From the NCBI GenBank assembly GCA_964478425.1, contig CAYZIB010000003.1, positions 26,755 through 90,754 on the forward strand: 64,000 nt of DNA. The letters run 5' to 3'. Made by a program: the position numbers and the translations under genes. The first letter of the stretch is position 1; each line of letters begins with the position of its first letter. The DNA is from CAYZIB01 sp964478425 (GTDB lineage: Bacteria > Bacillota_I > Bacilli_A > Acholeplasmatales > WRBM01). The notes beneath the pieces were generated by a model. The model was not told the DNA's origin, searched no databases, and was given only the letters and a program-made list of their open reading frames with translations. Of this stretch, positions 8,227 through 17,198 are shown piece by piece.

Positions 8227-9954
8227 ATGAAATATATATTAAGTTTAATTAAAAAAGATAAAATAAAAGCTATTTTATCTCCGACTTTTAAATTAATTGA
8301 AGCTGTTTTAGAATTATTAATCCCATTAGTTATTGCTTCATTGATTGATAATGGTATTAAATTAAATAATCATGAGCATGTTATTAAAATGGGTGTTTTA
8401 CTTGTTATATTACCAATTATAGGGTTATTGTTTTCATTGACAGCACAATATTTTGCTGCTGTATGTGCAGTTAATGTATCTAAAAATATGAGACATGATT
8501 TATTTAATAAGATACAATCATTATCGTTTAATGAATATGACAAAATTGGAACAAGCAAATTAATAACAATCATAACAAGCGATGTAAATCAAATTCAAGT
8601 AGGAGTTAATTTAACATTAAGATTATTATTAAGAAGTCCGATTGTAGTTTTAGGATCAACTATAATGGCTTTTGTAGTTAATATAAAATTAGGATTAATT
8701 TTTTTAGTAGTAACTATTTTATTGTGGATAATAATTTATTTTATTATGAATAAAACTATTCCAATGCATCAAACTGTTCAAAAAGCATTAGATAAAGTAT
8801 TAAAATCTACAAGAGAAAATTTAACAGGTGTTAGAGTTATTAGAAGTTTTAATAATGAAGAAAAAGAAGAATTAGAGTTTAATAATTATTTAAATGAATT
8901 AAATTATAGTCAAATAAATGTTGGTAAAATATCTGCTTTACTTAATCCTATTACTTATTTATTATTAAATATAGCAATCATTATATTAATTTATTTAGGA
9001 GCAATCGAAGTAAATATTGGAAATTTAACTCAAGGAAAAGTTATTGCATTATATGATTATATGTCACTTTTTTTAGTTGAATTAATTAAATTTGCTAACT
9101 TATTAATTAATGTTAATAAAGCAATAGCTTCAAGTAAGAGAGTAACAGAAATAGTTAATTTAAAATCAAGTTTAAATTTTAATAATAACAAAAATGAAAA
9201 TAAAAATGGTTTTATTGTTTTTGATAATGTTTCATTAACATATAAAAATAGTGTTAAAGAATCTTTAAAAAATATAACTTTTCAAGTTAATAAAGGCGAA
9301 ACAGTTGGAATAATAGGTTCAACTGGAAGTGGGAAAACTAGTTTAGTTAATTTAATAGGTCATTTTTATGATGCAACTAAAGGTACAGTTTATGTTGATT
9401 ATAAAGATGTAAAATCATATGACTTAACAAGCTTAAGAGATAAAATAGGTTATGTATTACAAAAACCAGTATTATTTAAAGGAACAATCAAAGAAAATTT
9501 AAAATGGGGAAATAAAAATGCATCTGATGAAGAAATAATAGAAAGTATTAATTTATCTTGTGCTAGTGAAATTCTTTTAAAAAAAGAAGATGGAATTAAT
9601 AGTATAATTGAAAGTAATGGAAAAAACTTAAGTGGTGGTCAAAAACAAAGATTAAGTATTTCTAGAGCCCTAATTAAGAAACCTGAAATATTAATATTAG
9701 ATGATTCAACTTCAGCTTTAGATTATAAAACAGAATCAATAGTTAGATCAAATTTAAATAATTTGAAAGGAAAAATAACTATTTTTATTGTTTCTCAAAG
9801 AACTACTTCGATAAAACATGCAGATAAAATAATTGTTTTAGAAAAAGGAGAAATGGTTGGATATGGAACACATCTAGAATTATTAAATAATTGTCCTATT
9901 TATAAAGAAATACATGAAACATGTGTTAATATGGAGGGTAAAAATGAAAAATAA
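8227..9954 (+). CDS. heterodimeric ABC exporter subunit with degenerate ATP site
   Basis: A 575-residue half-transporter: six transmembrane helices (about 15-315) followed by a nucleotide-binding domain (about 345-575). Walker A GSTGSGKTS and signature LSGGQKQR are intact. Walker B is ILILDDSTSALD, with Asp where the catalytic Glu belongs, and the switch position reads VSQRTTS, with Gln for His. These are hallmarks of the non-hydrolysing subunit in BmrC/LmrC/TM287-type pairs. I chose ATG at 8227; an upstream in-frame codon lies inside the acetyltransferase gene. It overlaps its partner gene by 11 bases. Likely exports drugs or lipids. Confidence 0.92.
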   Translation: MKYILSLIKKDKIKAILSPTFKLIEAVLELLIPLVIASLIDNGIKLNNHEHVIKMGVLLVILPIIGLLFSLTAQYFAAVCAVNVSKNMRHDLFNKIQSLSFNEYDKIGTSKLITIITSDVNQIQVGVNLTLRLLLRSPIVVLGSTIMAFVVNIKLGLIFLVVTILLWIIIYFIMNKTIPMHQTVQKALDKVLKSTRENLTGVRVIRSFNNEEKEELEFNNYLNELNYSQINVGKISALLNPITYLLLNIAIIILIYLGAIEVNIGNLTQGKVIALYDYMSLFLVELIKFANLLINVNKAIASSKRVTEIVNLKSSLNFNNNKNENKNGFIVFDNVSLTYKNSVKESLKNITFQVNKGETVGIIGSTGSGKTSLVNLIGHFYDATKGTVYVDYKDVKSYDLTSLRDKIGYVLQKPVLFKGTIKENLKWGNKNASDEEIIESINLSCASEILLKKEDGINSIIESNGKNLSGGQKQRLSISRALIKKPEILILDDSTSALDYKTESIVRSNLNNLKGKITIFIVSQRTTSIKHADKIIVLEKGEMVGYGTHLELLNNCPIYKEIHETCVNMEGKNEK

Positions 9955-11677
9955 TACTTTAAAAAAATTATTTGCATATTTAAAAGACTTTAAATATAAA
10001 ATTACTTTATCCTTATTACTTTCAATTATTATTGTTGCTTCAACTATAATTTTACCAATTATTATAGGTAATTCTATTGATTTGATTATTGAAAAAAATA
10101 ATGTTGATTTTGTTAATCTAAAAATAAATATTATTTATATGTTTGTAATAATAATTATTACATCTATAACCAAATTTTTATTAGATTATTTAAACAATAG
10201 TATAACATTTAGTGTTAGTAAAAAATTAAGAAGTAATTTAATAAATAAAATTCAAAAATTACCATTATCATATTTAGATACCCATGAAACAGGTAGTATA
10301 GTTTCAACTATCATTAATGATGTTGAAACATTTCAAGATGGGTTATTATTAGGATTTCAACAATTTTTTACAGCAATATTAACTATTTTATCAATTTTAG
10401 TTATTATGGTTCATTATAATTTATATATTGCTTTAGTAGTTGTATTATTAACTCCTTTATCAATTTTTATATCTAAATTTATTTCTAAGAGAGTTTATCA
10501 TAAATTTAAAGAACAAGCTAATTTAAGAGCAAATCAAACAGCGTTTATTGAATCAATGATTAATAATCAAAAAGTTGTTCATGCATATAATCATCAAGAT
10601 GATAATTTAAAGGAATTTGATTTAAATAATGAAATTTTAGCTGATGTAATGTTAAAAGCAACATTTTATTCAGCATTAACCAATCCATTTACTAGGTTTG
10701 TTAATGCAATGGTTTATGCAGCAGTTGCTTTATTAGGAGCAATTTTAATTTTTAGTGGGAAATATGATTTGACAATTGGAATATTAACTATATTATTAAG
10801 TTATGCAAGTCAGTATGCAAAACCATTTAATGAAATTAGTAGTGTTATAACTGAAATGCAAAATGCATTTGCATGTATAAATCGAATATTTAATTTATTA
10901 GAATTAGAAGAAATGGAAAATGAAAATAATTTATTAAATGTTAACCTAAAAGGTGATGTTTTAATTAAAAATGCTTATTTTAGTTATGATCCTAATAAAC
11001 CTTTAATTACAGATTTTAATATAGATATTAAATGTGGACAAAAAGTAGCAATCGTAGGACCTACTGGATGTGGTAAAACAACTTTAATTAATTTATTAAT
11101 GAAATTTTATAAATTGAATAGTGGTAATATTTATTTTGATGGTATTGGAATAGATGAAATAAAAAAAGAAAGTTTAAGAAATAATATTGGAATGGTTTTG
11201 CAAGATACATGGTTAAAAAGTGGTACTATAAAAGAAAATATTTGTTTTGGTAAATCTGATGCAAGTGATTTAGAGATTTATGAAGCGTTAGAACTTGCAA
11301 ATTGTATGTCTTTTATTGAAAAATTACCTGATGGTATAAATACATCATTAAATGAAAATGGTGGAATGTTATCTGAAGGACAAAAACAATTATTATGTAT
11401 TGCTAGACTAATGATTTTAAAACCAAAAATTTTAATTTTAGATGAGGCAACATCTAATATTGATACAAGAACAGAAATTAAAACTCAAAAAGCTTTTAAT
11501 TTATTAATGAAAGATAAAACAACTTTTATTGTTGCACATAGATTAAGTACAATTAAAAATGCTGATATTATAATAGTATTAAATGATGGACATATTATGG
11601 AAATAGGTAATCATGAAACACTTATTAATAATAAAGGTTTTTATTATGAACTTTACATGTCACAATTTCAAAATTAA
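9944..11677 (+). CDS. heterodimeric ABC exporter subunit with catalytic ATP site
   Basis: A 577-residue partner of the preceding gene with six transmembrane helices and a C-terminal ATPase domain. Walker A is GPTGCGKTT, Walker B ILILDEATSNID with the catalytic Glu, and the switch IVAHRLSTI with His. Its signature is altered to LSEGQ, fitting the rule that the degenerate site combines this signature with the Asp-containing Walker B of the other subunit. The ATG at 9944 follows GGAGGG at 9933-9938. It is therefore the motor half of a BmrCD/LmrCD-like multidrug or lipid exporter. A terminator follows. Confidence 0.92.
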   Translation: MKNNTLKKLFAYLKDFKYKITLSLLLSIIIVASTIILPIIIGNSIDLIIEKNNVDFVNLKINIIYMFVIIIITSITKFLLDYLNNSITFSVSKKLRSNLINKIQKLPLSYLDTHETGSIVSTIINDVETFQDGLLLGFQQFFTAILTILSILVIMVHYNLYIALVVVLLTPLSIFISKFISKRVYHKFKEQANLRANQTAFIESMINNQKVVHAYNHQDDNLKEFDLNNEILADVMLKATFYSALTNPFTRFVNAMVYAAVALLGAILIFSGKYDLTIGILTILLSYASQYAKPFNEISSVITEMQNAFACINRIFNLLELEEMENENNLLNVNLKGDVLIKNAYFSYDPNKPLITDFNIDIKCGQKVAIVGPTGCGKTTLINLLMKFYKLNSGNIYFDGIGIDEIKKESLRNNIGMVLQDTWLKSGTIKENICFGKSDASDLEIYEALELANCMSFIEKLPDGINTSLNENGGMLSEGQKQLLCIARLMILKPKILILDEATSNIDTRTEIKTQKAFNLLMKDKTTFIVAHRLSTIKNADIIIVLNDGHIMEIGNHETLINNKGFYYELYMSQFQN

Positions 11678-11705
11678 ATAAATGTTTAGGCATTTATTTT
11701 TTTGT
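11676..11705 (+). terminator. terminator after the ABC exporter pair
   Basis: Stem AAATAAATG (11676-11684) and CATTTATTT (11691-11699) with a 6-base loop, followed by T residues. It overlaps the stop codon. Confidence 0.75.
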
Positions 11706-11748
11706 TTTAAAAGAAAACATTTACATTTTTAAAAATAAAATTTTGATG

Positions 11749-11776
11749 TTGAAAATTAATTGATTTATGATATACT
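11749..11776 (+). promoter_or_regulatory. promoter of the rex-adhE-hydrogenase operon
   Basis: TTGAAA (11749-11754), 16-bp spacer, TATACT (11771-11776). Just downstream, CGGTA (11782-11786) and TACCG (11793-11797) are inverted, and TACCGGTA (11793-11800) is itself palindromic; these could be an operator or a small 5' hairpin. No good match to the known clostridial Rex operator TTGTTAA-N4-TTAACAA was seen. Confidence 0.55.
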
Positions 11777-11826
11777 TAAATCGGTAAAAAAATACCGGTA
11801 AATAAATATCGAAAGAATGTGATAGT

Positions 11827-12462
11827 TTGAAAGAAAAAAATGCATCAAAAAATCAATTGCGAAGACTACCTTTTTATTTATCATATTTAAGAGAAAAAGA
11901 AAAAGAAGGAGTAGAAGTTATATCTTCACCTATAATTGCTGCAAGCCTTAATTTGAGCGAAGAGCAAGTAAGAAAAGATCTTAATTTGGTAAGTAGTAGA
12001 AGTGGAAAGCCTAAAATAGGGCGAGATATTAAATTGTTAATATTTGATATTGAAGAGTATTTAGGTTATCGTGATTCAAGAAAAGCTATATTAGTAGGTG
12101 CAGGTCACTTAGGTAGAGCATTAATGGCACATGATGGATTTAAATCTTATGGACTTGATATTGTGTGTGCTTTTGATAATGATATTAATAAATCAAATTG
12201 CATTTTTCATGGGAAAAATATTTATCCGATGAATGAATTAGAAGAAAAATTAAAAGAATTAAATATTCATATAGGAATTATTACAGTTCCTCAAAAGTAT
12301 GCTCAAGGAATATGTGATTTATTAGTTAAATGTGGGGTAAAAGGAATTTGGAATTTTACATCTCAAGTATTAGATGTTCCAGATGGGATTATAGTTCAAA
12401 ACGAAAATATGGCATCAAGTTTAGCTGTACTTTCTAATAAACTTAAAGAAACATTATATTAA
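11827..12462 (+). CDS. rex: redox-sensing transcriptional repressor Rex
   Basis: A 211-residue repressor that senses the NADH/NAD+ ratio. The N-terminal winged helix carries LRRLPFYLSYL and SLNLSEEQVRKDL, both typical of Rex. The Rossmann domain has VGAGHLGRAL at about residues 96-105. It starts with TTG at 11827; no better in-frame start is nearby. It is directly followed by adhE, and Rex is known to repress fermentative dehydrogenases when NADH is low, so it very likely controls the downstream genes and itself. Confidence 0.93.
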   Translation: MKEKNASKNQLRRLPFYLSYLREKEKEGVEVISSPIIAASLNLSEEQVRKDLNLVSSRSGKPKIGRDIKLLIFDIEEYLGYRDSRKAILVGAGHLGRALMAHDGFKSYGLDIVCAFDNDINKSNCIFHGKNIYPMNELEEKLKELNIHIGIITVPQKYAQGICDLLVKCGVKGIWNFTSQVLDVPDGIIVQNENMASSLAVLSNKLKETLY

Positions 12463-12476
12463 TAAGGAGAATTAAG

Positions 12477-15077
12477 ATGGAAGAAATAAATGTTAATGAA
12501 ATGATTGATACTTTAGTTAAAAAGGCTAATGTTGCATTAGAAGAATTTAGAACATTAAATCAAGAACAAGTAAATTATATTGTTGCTAAATGTAGTGTTG
12601 CTGGTTTAGATCATCATGGACAACTTGCCCAAAGTGCAATCGAAGAAACTAAAAGAGGAGTATTCGAAGATAAAGCAACAAAAAATTTATTTGCATGTGA
12701 ATATGTAGTTAATAATATGAGATATTTGAAAACTGCAGGAATAATAAGTGAAGATAGTGTAACTGGAATTGTAGAAGTAGCAGATCCAGTTGGTGTTGTA
12801 TGTGGAGTTACACCAGTAACAAACCCAACTTCTACTGTTATTTTTAAATCTTTAATTTGTTTAAAAACAAGAAATCCGATTATTTTTGGATTCCATCCAA
12901 GTGCACAACAATGTTCAAAAGAAGCAGCCAAAATTATTTATGATGCAGCTATAAAAGCTGGTGCACCTAAAAATTGTATTCAATGGATTGAATATCCTTC
13001 AATGGAAGCAACAAGTGCTTTAATGAATCATCCAAATGTTGCAACTATTTTAGCAACAGGTGGAAATGCAATGGTTAAAGCTGCATATTCTTGTGGTAAA
13101 CCTGCATTAGGTGTTGGTGCTGGTAATGTTCCTTCATACATTGAAAAAACTGCTAAAATTAAACAAGCTGTTAATGATATTGTATTAAGTAAAACATTTG
13201 ATAATGGTATGATTTGTGCTTCAGAACAAGCAGTAATTGTTGATAAAGAAATTTATAAAGAAGTAATTTCTGAATTTGAAAAATATCATGCATATTTTGT
13301 ATCAAAAGAAGAAAAATCATTATTAGAAAAATATATGTTTGGTTTAAAAACAGATCCAAAAGATGTAAATGCTACTTTAAATCCAAATATTGTTGGAAAA
13401 AGTGCAAGCTGGATTGCAAAAGAAGCAGGATTTAATGTTCCTGATAATACAACAATTTTAATTGCACAATGTAAAGAAGTAGGTCCTAATGAACCATTAA
13501 CAAGAGAAAAATTATCACCAGTATTAGCTTTCTTAAAAGCTGAAAATACAAATGATGGTATTTCTAAAGCATGTAAAATGGTTGAATTTAATGGTTTAGG
13601 TCATAGTGCAGCTATTCATACTGAAAGTAAAGAAATTAGTGAAGAATTTGGTAAACAAGTTAAAGCAATGCGTGTAATTTGGAATTCTCCTTCAACATTT
13701 GGTGGAATTGGAAATGTATATAACTCATTTTTACCTTCATTAACACTTGGATGTGGTTCTTATGGGAAAAACTCAGTAGGTGGTAATGTTAGTGCTGTTA
13801 ACTTATTAAATATTAAAAAAATTGGAAAGAGAAGAAATAATATGCAATGGTTTAAAGTACCTTCAAAAATTTATTTTGAAAGAAATTCAATCGAATATTT
13901 AAAAGATATGCGTGAAATTAATAAAGCATTTGTGGTTACTGATAGAAGTATGGTTGATTTAGGATATGTAAATAAAGTTACAGAACAATTAAATTTAAGA
14001 TTAAATACTGTTCAAGTTCAATTATTCTGTGATGTTGAACCAGATCCAGATATTACAACAGTAAAAAGAGGACTAGAATTAATGGAATCATTTAGACCAG
14101 ATGTTATAATTGCTCTTGGTGGTGGTTCTGTTATGGATGCTGCTAAAGGTATGTGGTTATTCTATGAACATCCTGAAGTAAACTTTGATGATTTAAAACA
14201 AAAATTTATGGATATAAGAAAAAGAGCATTTAAATATCCTGAATTAGGTAAAAAAAGTAAATTAGTATGTATTCCTACTACATCAGGAACAGGTAGTGAA
14301 GTTACTCCGTTTGCTGTAATAAGTAATAAAGCTGAAAATCGTAAATACCCATTAGCAGATTATTCATTAACACCAACTGTTGCAATCTGTGATCCAGAAT
14401 TTACAACAAGCTTACCTGCAGGTGTTACTGCAGATACAGGAATGGATGTATTAACACATGCAATAGAAGCATATGTTTCTGTGCTTGCAAGTGATTTTAC
14501 CGATGGTCTTGCATTACAAGCAATTCAAATGGTATTTGAATATTTACCTAGAGCTGTAAAAAACGGTAAAAATGATTTAGAAGCTAGAGAAAAAATGCAT
14601 AATGCATCAACTATAGCTGGTATGGCGTTTGCTAATGCATTTTTAGGAATGAATCACTCATTAGCACATAAAATAGGTGCTGAATTCCATGTACCTCATG
14701 GTAAAGCAAATGCTATATTATTACCACATGTTATAAGATATAATGGAATTGTGCCTGAAAAATTATCAGTATGGCCAAAATATGATTATTATAAAGCAAA
14801 TTTAAAATATCAAAAAATTGCGATGCTTTTAGGACTTCCAGCAAGTACTCCTGAAGAAGGTGTTGAAAGTTTAGTAAGTGCTGTTATGTCATTAGCAAAA
14901 GAAATTGGCATTAACATGAATTTTGAATCTACTGGTATTAAAGAAGAAGATTGGAATGCTAGTTTAAGAAAAATTGCATTATTAGCTTATGAAGATCAAT
15001 GTTCACCAGCTAATCCAAAAGTACCTATGATTGAAGATATGATTGAAATATTGAAAAAATCTTATAAAGGAAATTAA
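12477..15077 (+). CDS. adhE: bifunctional acetaldehyde-CoA/alcohol dehydrogenase AdhE
   Basis: An 866-residue fusion that reduces acetyl-CoA to acetaldehyde and then to ethanol, oxidising two NADH. Residues 1-440 are the aldehyde dehydrogenase domain with catalytic Cys247 in GMICASEQA. From about 455 on is the iron alcohol dehydrogenase with GGGSVMDAAK and metal ligands Asp657 and His661 (GMDVLTHAIEAY), and two further histidines in GMNHSLAHKIGAEFHVPHG. Length and residues match family norms, and AdhE is known to form filaments called spirosomes. It lies 14 bases after rex with a GGAG ribosome site, so it is probably co-transcribed and Rex-regulated. Confidence 0.97.
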   Translation: MEEINVNEMIDTLVKKANVALEEFRTLNQEQVNYIVAKCSVAGLDHHGQLAQSAIEETKRGVFEDKATKNLFACEYVVNNMRYLKTAGIISEDSVTGIVEVADPVGVVCGVTPVTNPTSTVIFKSLICLKTRNPIIFGFHPSAQQCSKEAAKIIYDAAIKAGAPKNCIQWIEYPSMEATSALMNHPNVATILATGGNAMVKAAYSCGKPALGVGAGNVPSYIEKTAKIKQAVNDIVLSKTFDNGMICASEQAVIVDKEIYKEVISEFEKYHAYFVSKEEKSLLEKYMFGLKTDPKDVNATLNPNIVGKSASWIAKEAGFNVPDNTTILIAQCKEVGPNEPLTREKLSPVLAFLKAENTNDGISKACKMVEFNGLGHSAAIHTESKEISEEFGKQVKAMRVIWNSPSTFGGIGNVYNSFLPSLTLGCGSYGKNSVGGNVSAVNLLNIKKIGKRRNNMQWFKVPSKIYFERNSIEYLKDMREINKAFVVTDRSMVDLGYVNKVTEQLNLRLNTVQVQLFCDVEPDPDITTVKRGLELMESFRPDVIIALGGGSVMDAAKGMWLFYEHPEVNFDDLKQKFMDIRKRAFKYPELGKKSKLVCIPTTSGTGSEVTPFAVISNKAENRKYPLADYSLTPTVAICDPEFTTSLPAGVTADTGMDVLTHAIEAYVSVLASDFTDGLALQAIQMVFEYLPRAVKNGKNDLEAREKMHNASTIAGMAFANAFLGMNHSLAHKIGAEFHVPHGKANAILLPHVIRYNGIVPEKLSVWPKYDYYKANLKYQKIAMLLGLPASTPEEGVESLVSAVMSLAKEIGINMNFESTGIKEEDWNASLRKIALLAYEDQCSPANPKVPMIEDMIEILKKSYKGN

Positions 15078-15097
15078 TTTTAGGGAGGTTTTAAAAA

Positions 15098-16501
15098 ATG
15101 CGTAAATTTGATACAGAAGTTCAATATCTTAAATATCGCGTTTTAAAATCTGTTTCTAAAATGGCATTTGATAATACATTAGTAAAAGGATTATCAGATA
15201 TTCCAAAAGAAATTATACCTGGGCCAAAACCTAGTACAAGATGTTGCATATATAAAGAACGAGCAATAGTTAATGAAAGAGTTAAATTAGCATTGGGAGG
15301 GAATAAAAATAATCCTAATGTTATTGAAGTAATAGATATTGCTTGTGATGAATGCCCTGTTGCAGGATATAAAGTAAGTGATTCCTGCAGAGGGTGTATT
15401 GCTCATAGATGTGAAACTGTATGTAAGGTAGGAGCGATCTATTTTGATAAAAATCAAAAAGCTCATATTGATAAAGATAAATGTATAGAATGTGGAGCAT
15501 GTTCAAAAGTATGTCCATATTCAGCAATTACTAATAGTAAAAGACCATGTGAAAATGCATGTAAAGTAGGAGCAATTAGTATGGATGCTAATAGGACAGC
15601 TTCTATTAATAATGATAAATGTATAGAATGTGGAGCATGTGTTTATCAATGTCCATTTGGGGCTATAATGGATAAATCATTTATATTAGATGTTATTGAA
15701 ATGTTAAAAACAGAAGAAGTATGTGCAATAATTGCTCCTTCTATTGCTGCTCAATTTACTCAAGTAACATTTAAACAAGTTATTACAGGAATAAAACAAT
15801 TAGGGTTTAAGCATGTTTATGAGGCTGCGTTAGGCGCTGATTTAGTTAGTTATTATGAAGCAAAAGAATTAGTTGAAAAAGGATTTTTAACTACATCATG
15901 TTGTCCTGCGTTTGTTAATTATATTAAAAAATATTATCCTAATTTAGTTCCTAATATATCAAGTAACTTAAGTCCAATGGCAATTATGGGTAAAGTAATA
16001 AAAGAACAAAACCCGAATATTAAAACTGTTTTTATTGGACCTTGTACAGCAAAAAAAGGCGAATTTAGAACTGATAAAGTAAAAAACTATATTGATTCAG
16101 TTATAACTTTTGAAGAATTATATGCATTATTTGGGGCTAAAAATATTGAATTAGAAAGTTTAGAAGAAACAGAAATTAGTGATGCTACAGTATTTGGTAG
16201 ATCATTTGCAAGATCTAATGGAGTTATTGAAGCTGTAAAAGAATCTATTAAAGAACAAAATTTAGATTTTGATTTTAAACCAATAAGTTGTGATGGAATT
16301 GAAAATTTAAAAATTGCCTTATTAAAAGCTGGTAAGGGATTATTACCTAATAATTTTATTGAAGGTATGGTATGTAATGGAGGTTGTATTGGTGGACCTT
16401 GTGCTGTTACTCATGCTTTAAAAGATAGAACTCAGATAGATAAATATGCAAGCGAATCAAAAAAGAATAATATAATTGAGAACATTAAAAATATTAAATA
16501 A
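15098..16501 (+). CDS. [FeFe] hydrogenase, monomeric, group B-like
   Basis: A 467-residue iron hydrogenase. The N-terminal 190 residues carry many cysteines in ferredoxin-like clusters: CRGCIAHRCETVC, KCIECGACSKVCP, CENAC and KCIECGACVYQCP. The H-cluster domain holds TSCCPAF (Cys268/Cys269), GPCTAKKGE (Cys316) and EGMVCNGGCIGGPC (Cys426, Cys430), so all expected H-cluster ligands are present. The motif variants resemble the poorly characterised group B enzymes, thought to use ferredoxin. Position 21 bases behind adhE, with AGGGAGG, suggests H2 evolution as part of Rex-controlled redox balance. The HydEFG maturases needed are not in this window. Confidence 0.88.
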   Translation: MRKFDTEVQYLKYRVLKSVSKMAFDNTLVKGLSDIPKEIIPGPKPSTRCCIYKERAIVNERVKLALGGNKNNPNVIEVIDIACDECPVAGYKVSDSCRGCIAHRCETVCKVGAIYFDKNQKAHIDKDKCIECGACSKVCPYSAITNSKRPCENACKVGAISMDANRTASINNDKCIECGACVYQCPFGAIMDKSFILDVIEMLKTEEVCAIIAPSIAAQFTQVTFKQVITGIKQLGFKHVYEAALGADLVSYYEAKELVEKGFLTTSCCPAFVNYIKKYYPNLVPNISSNLSPMAIMGKVIKEQNPNIKTVFIGPCTAKKGEFRTDKVKNYIDSVITFEELYALFGAKNIELESLEETEISDATVFGRSFARSNGVIEAVKESIKEQNLDFDFKPISCDGIENLKIALLKAGKGLLPNNFIEGMVCNGGCIGGPCAVTHALKDRTQIDKYASESKKNNIIENIKNIK

Positions 16502-16507
16502 AAAAAT

Positions 16508-16545
16508 AGAAAATGTAGAAAAAAAGTTTTACATTTTCTTTTTAA
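16508..16545 (+). terminator. terminator after the hydrogenase gene
   Basis: AGAAAATGTA (16508-16517) pairs with TACATTTTCT (16530-16539), followed by TTTTT. Confidence 0.8.
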
Positions 16546-16635
16546 TTATAATATGTTAAGATAATAACTTGATTTTATCTAGAAAAAAGGTTAAAATAAA
16601 TAAGAATATTTTTATACAAAAAGGAGATTTAAATT

Positions 16636-17193
16636 ATGGCAATAGAAGCTGGAGATTTTAGAACAGGATTAACATTAATAATTGATGGTAAATTATATGT
16701 TGTTCTTGAATTTATGCATGTTAAACCTGGTAAAGGTGCTGCAATTTTAAAAACAAAATTAAAAGATTTAAGAACAGGAACAGTATTAGAAAGAAACTTT
16801 AATACAAACACTAAATTTGAACAAGCTTTAATCGAAACAAAGGCTTGCCAATATTCATATGAATCTGCAGGAACATATTATTTTATGGATATGGAATCAT
16901 TTGATACATATGAAATACTTGGAGAAGTAATTGGTGATTGTAAATATTATATTTTAGAAGGTATGGATATCAATTTACGCTTTTTTGAAAATGAAGTATT
17001 AGATATCGTATTACCTGATAAAGTAGAATTAGAAGTAACAGAAACTACACCTGCAGTAGCAGGAGCATCTTCTACATCTACTAAAGATGCAGTACTTGAA
17101 ACTGGATTAAGAATCAGAGTTCCTCAATTTATTAAAGAAGGAGATAAAGTTGTTATTTCAACTGCTGATGGTTCTTATTGCGGTAGAGCATAA
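16636..17193 (+). CDS. efp: translation elongation factor P
   Basis: A 185-residue EF-P that binds ribosomes stalled on polyproline and stimulates peptide bond formation. The N-terminal KOW-like domain contains HVKPGKGAA; Lys33 occupies the position modified in Bacillus (Lys32). Two OB-fold domains follow, ending in the usual TADGSYCGRA-like tail. The ATG has a strong AAAGGAGATTT site. It leads a probable two-gene unit with the SDR gene 5 bases downstream. Confidence 0.96.
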   Translation: MAIEAGDFRTGLTLIIDGKLYVVLEFMHVKPGKGAAILKTKLKDLRTGTVLERNFNTNTKFEQALIETKACQYSYESAGTYYFMDMESFDTYEILGEVIGDCKYYILEGMDINLRFFENEVLDIVLPDKVELEVTETTPAVAGASSTSTKDAVLETGLRIRVPQFIKEGDKVVISTADGSYCGRA

Positions 17194-17198
17194 TAACA

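Noticed and set aside
8370..8573. Minus-strand frame inside the exporter gene
   Set aside because: Lies within transmembrane coding sequence of a clear ABC exporter; no support of its own.
11750..11826. A classical Rex operator before rex
   Set aside because: No acceptable match to TTGTTAA-N4-TTAACAA or TTGTGAA-N4-TTCACAA; only unrelated inverted CGGTA elements.
12614..12931. Open frame of about 105 codons on the minus strand within adhE
   Set aside because: Entirely inside the conserved aldehyde dehydrogenase domain; no ribosome site, no family resemblance. A shadow of the real gene.
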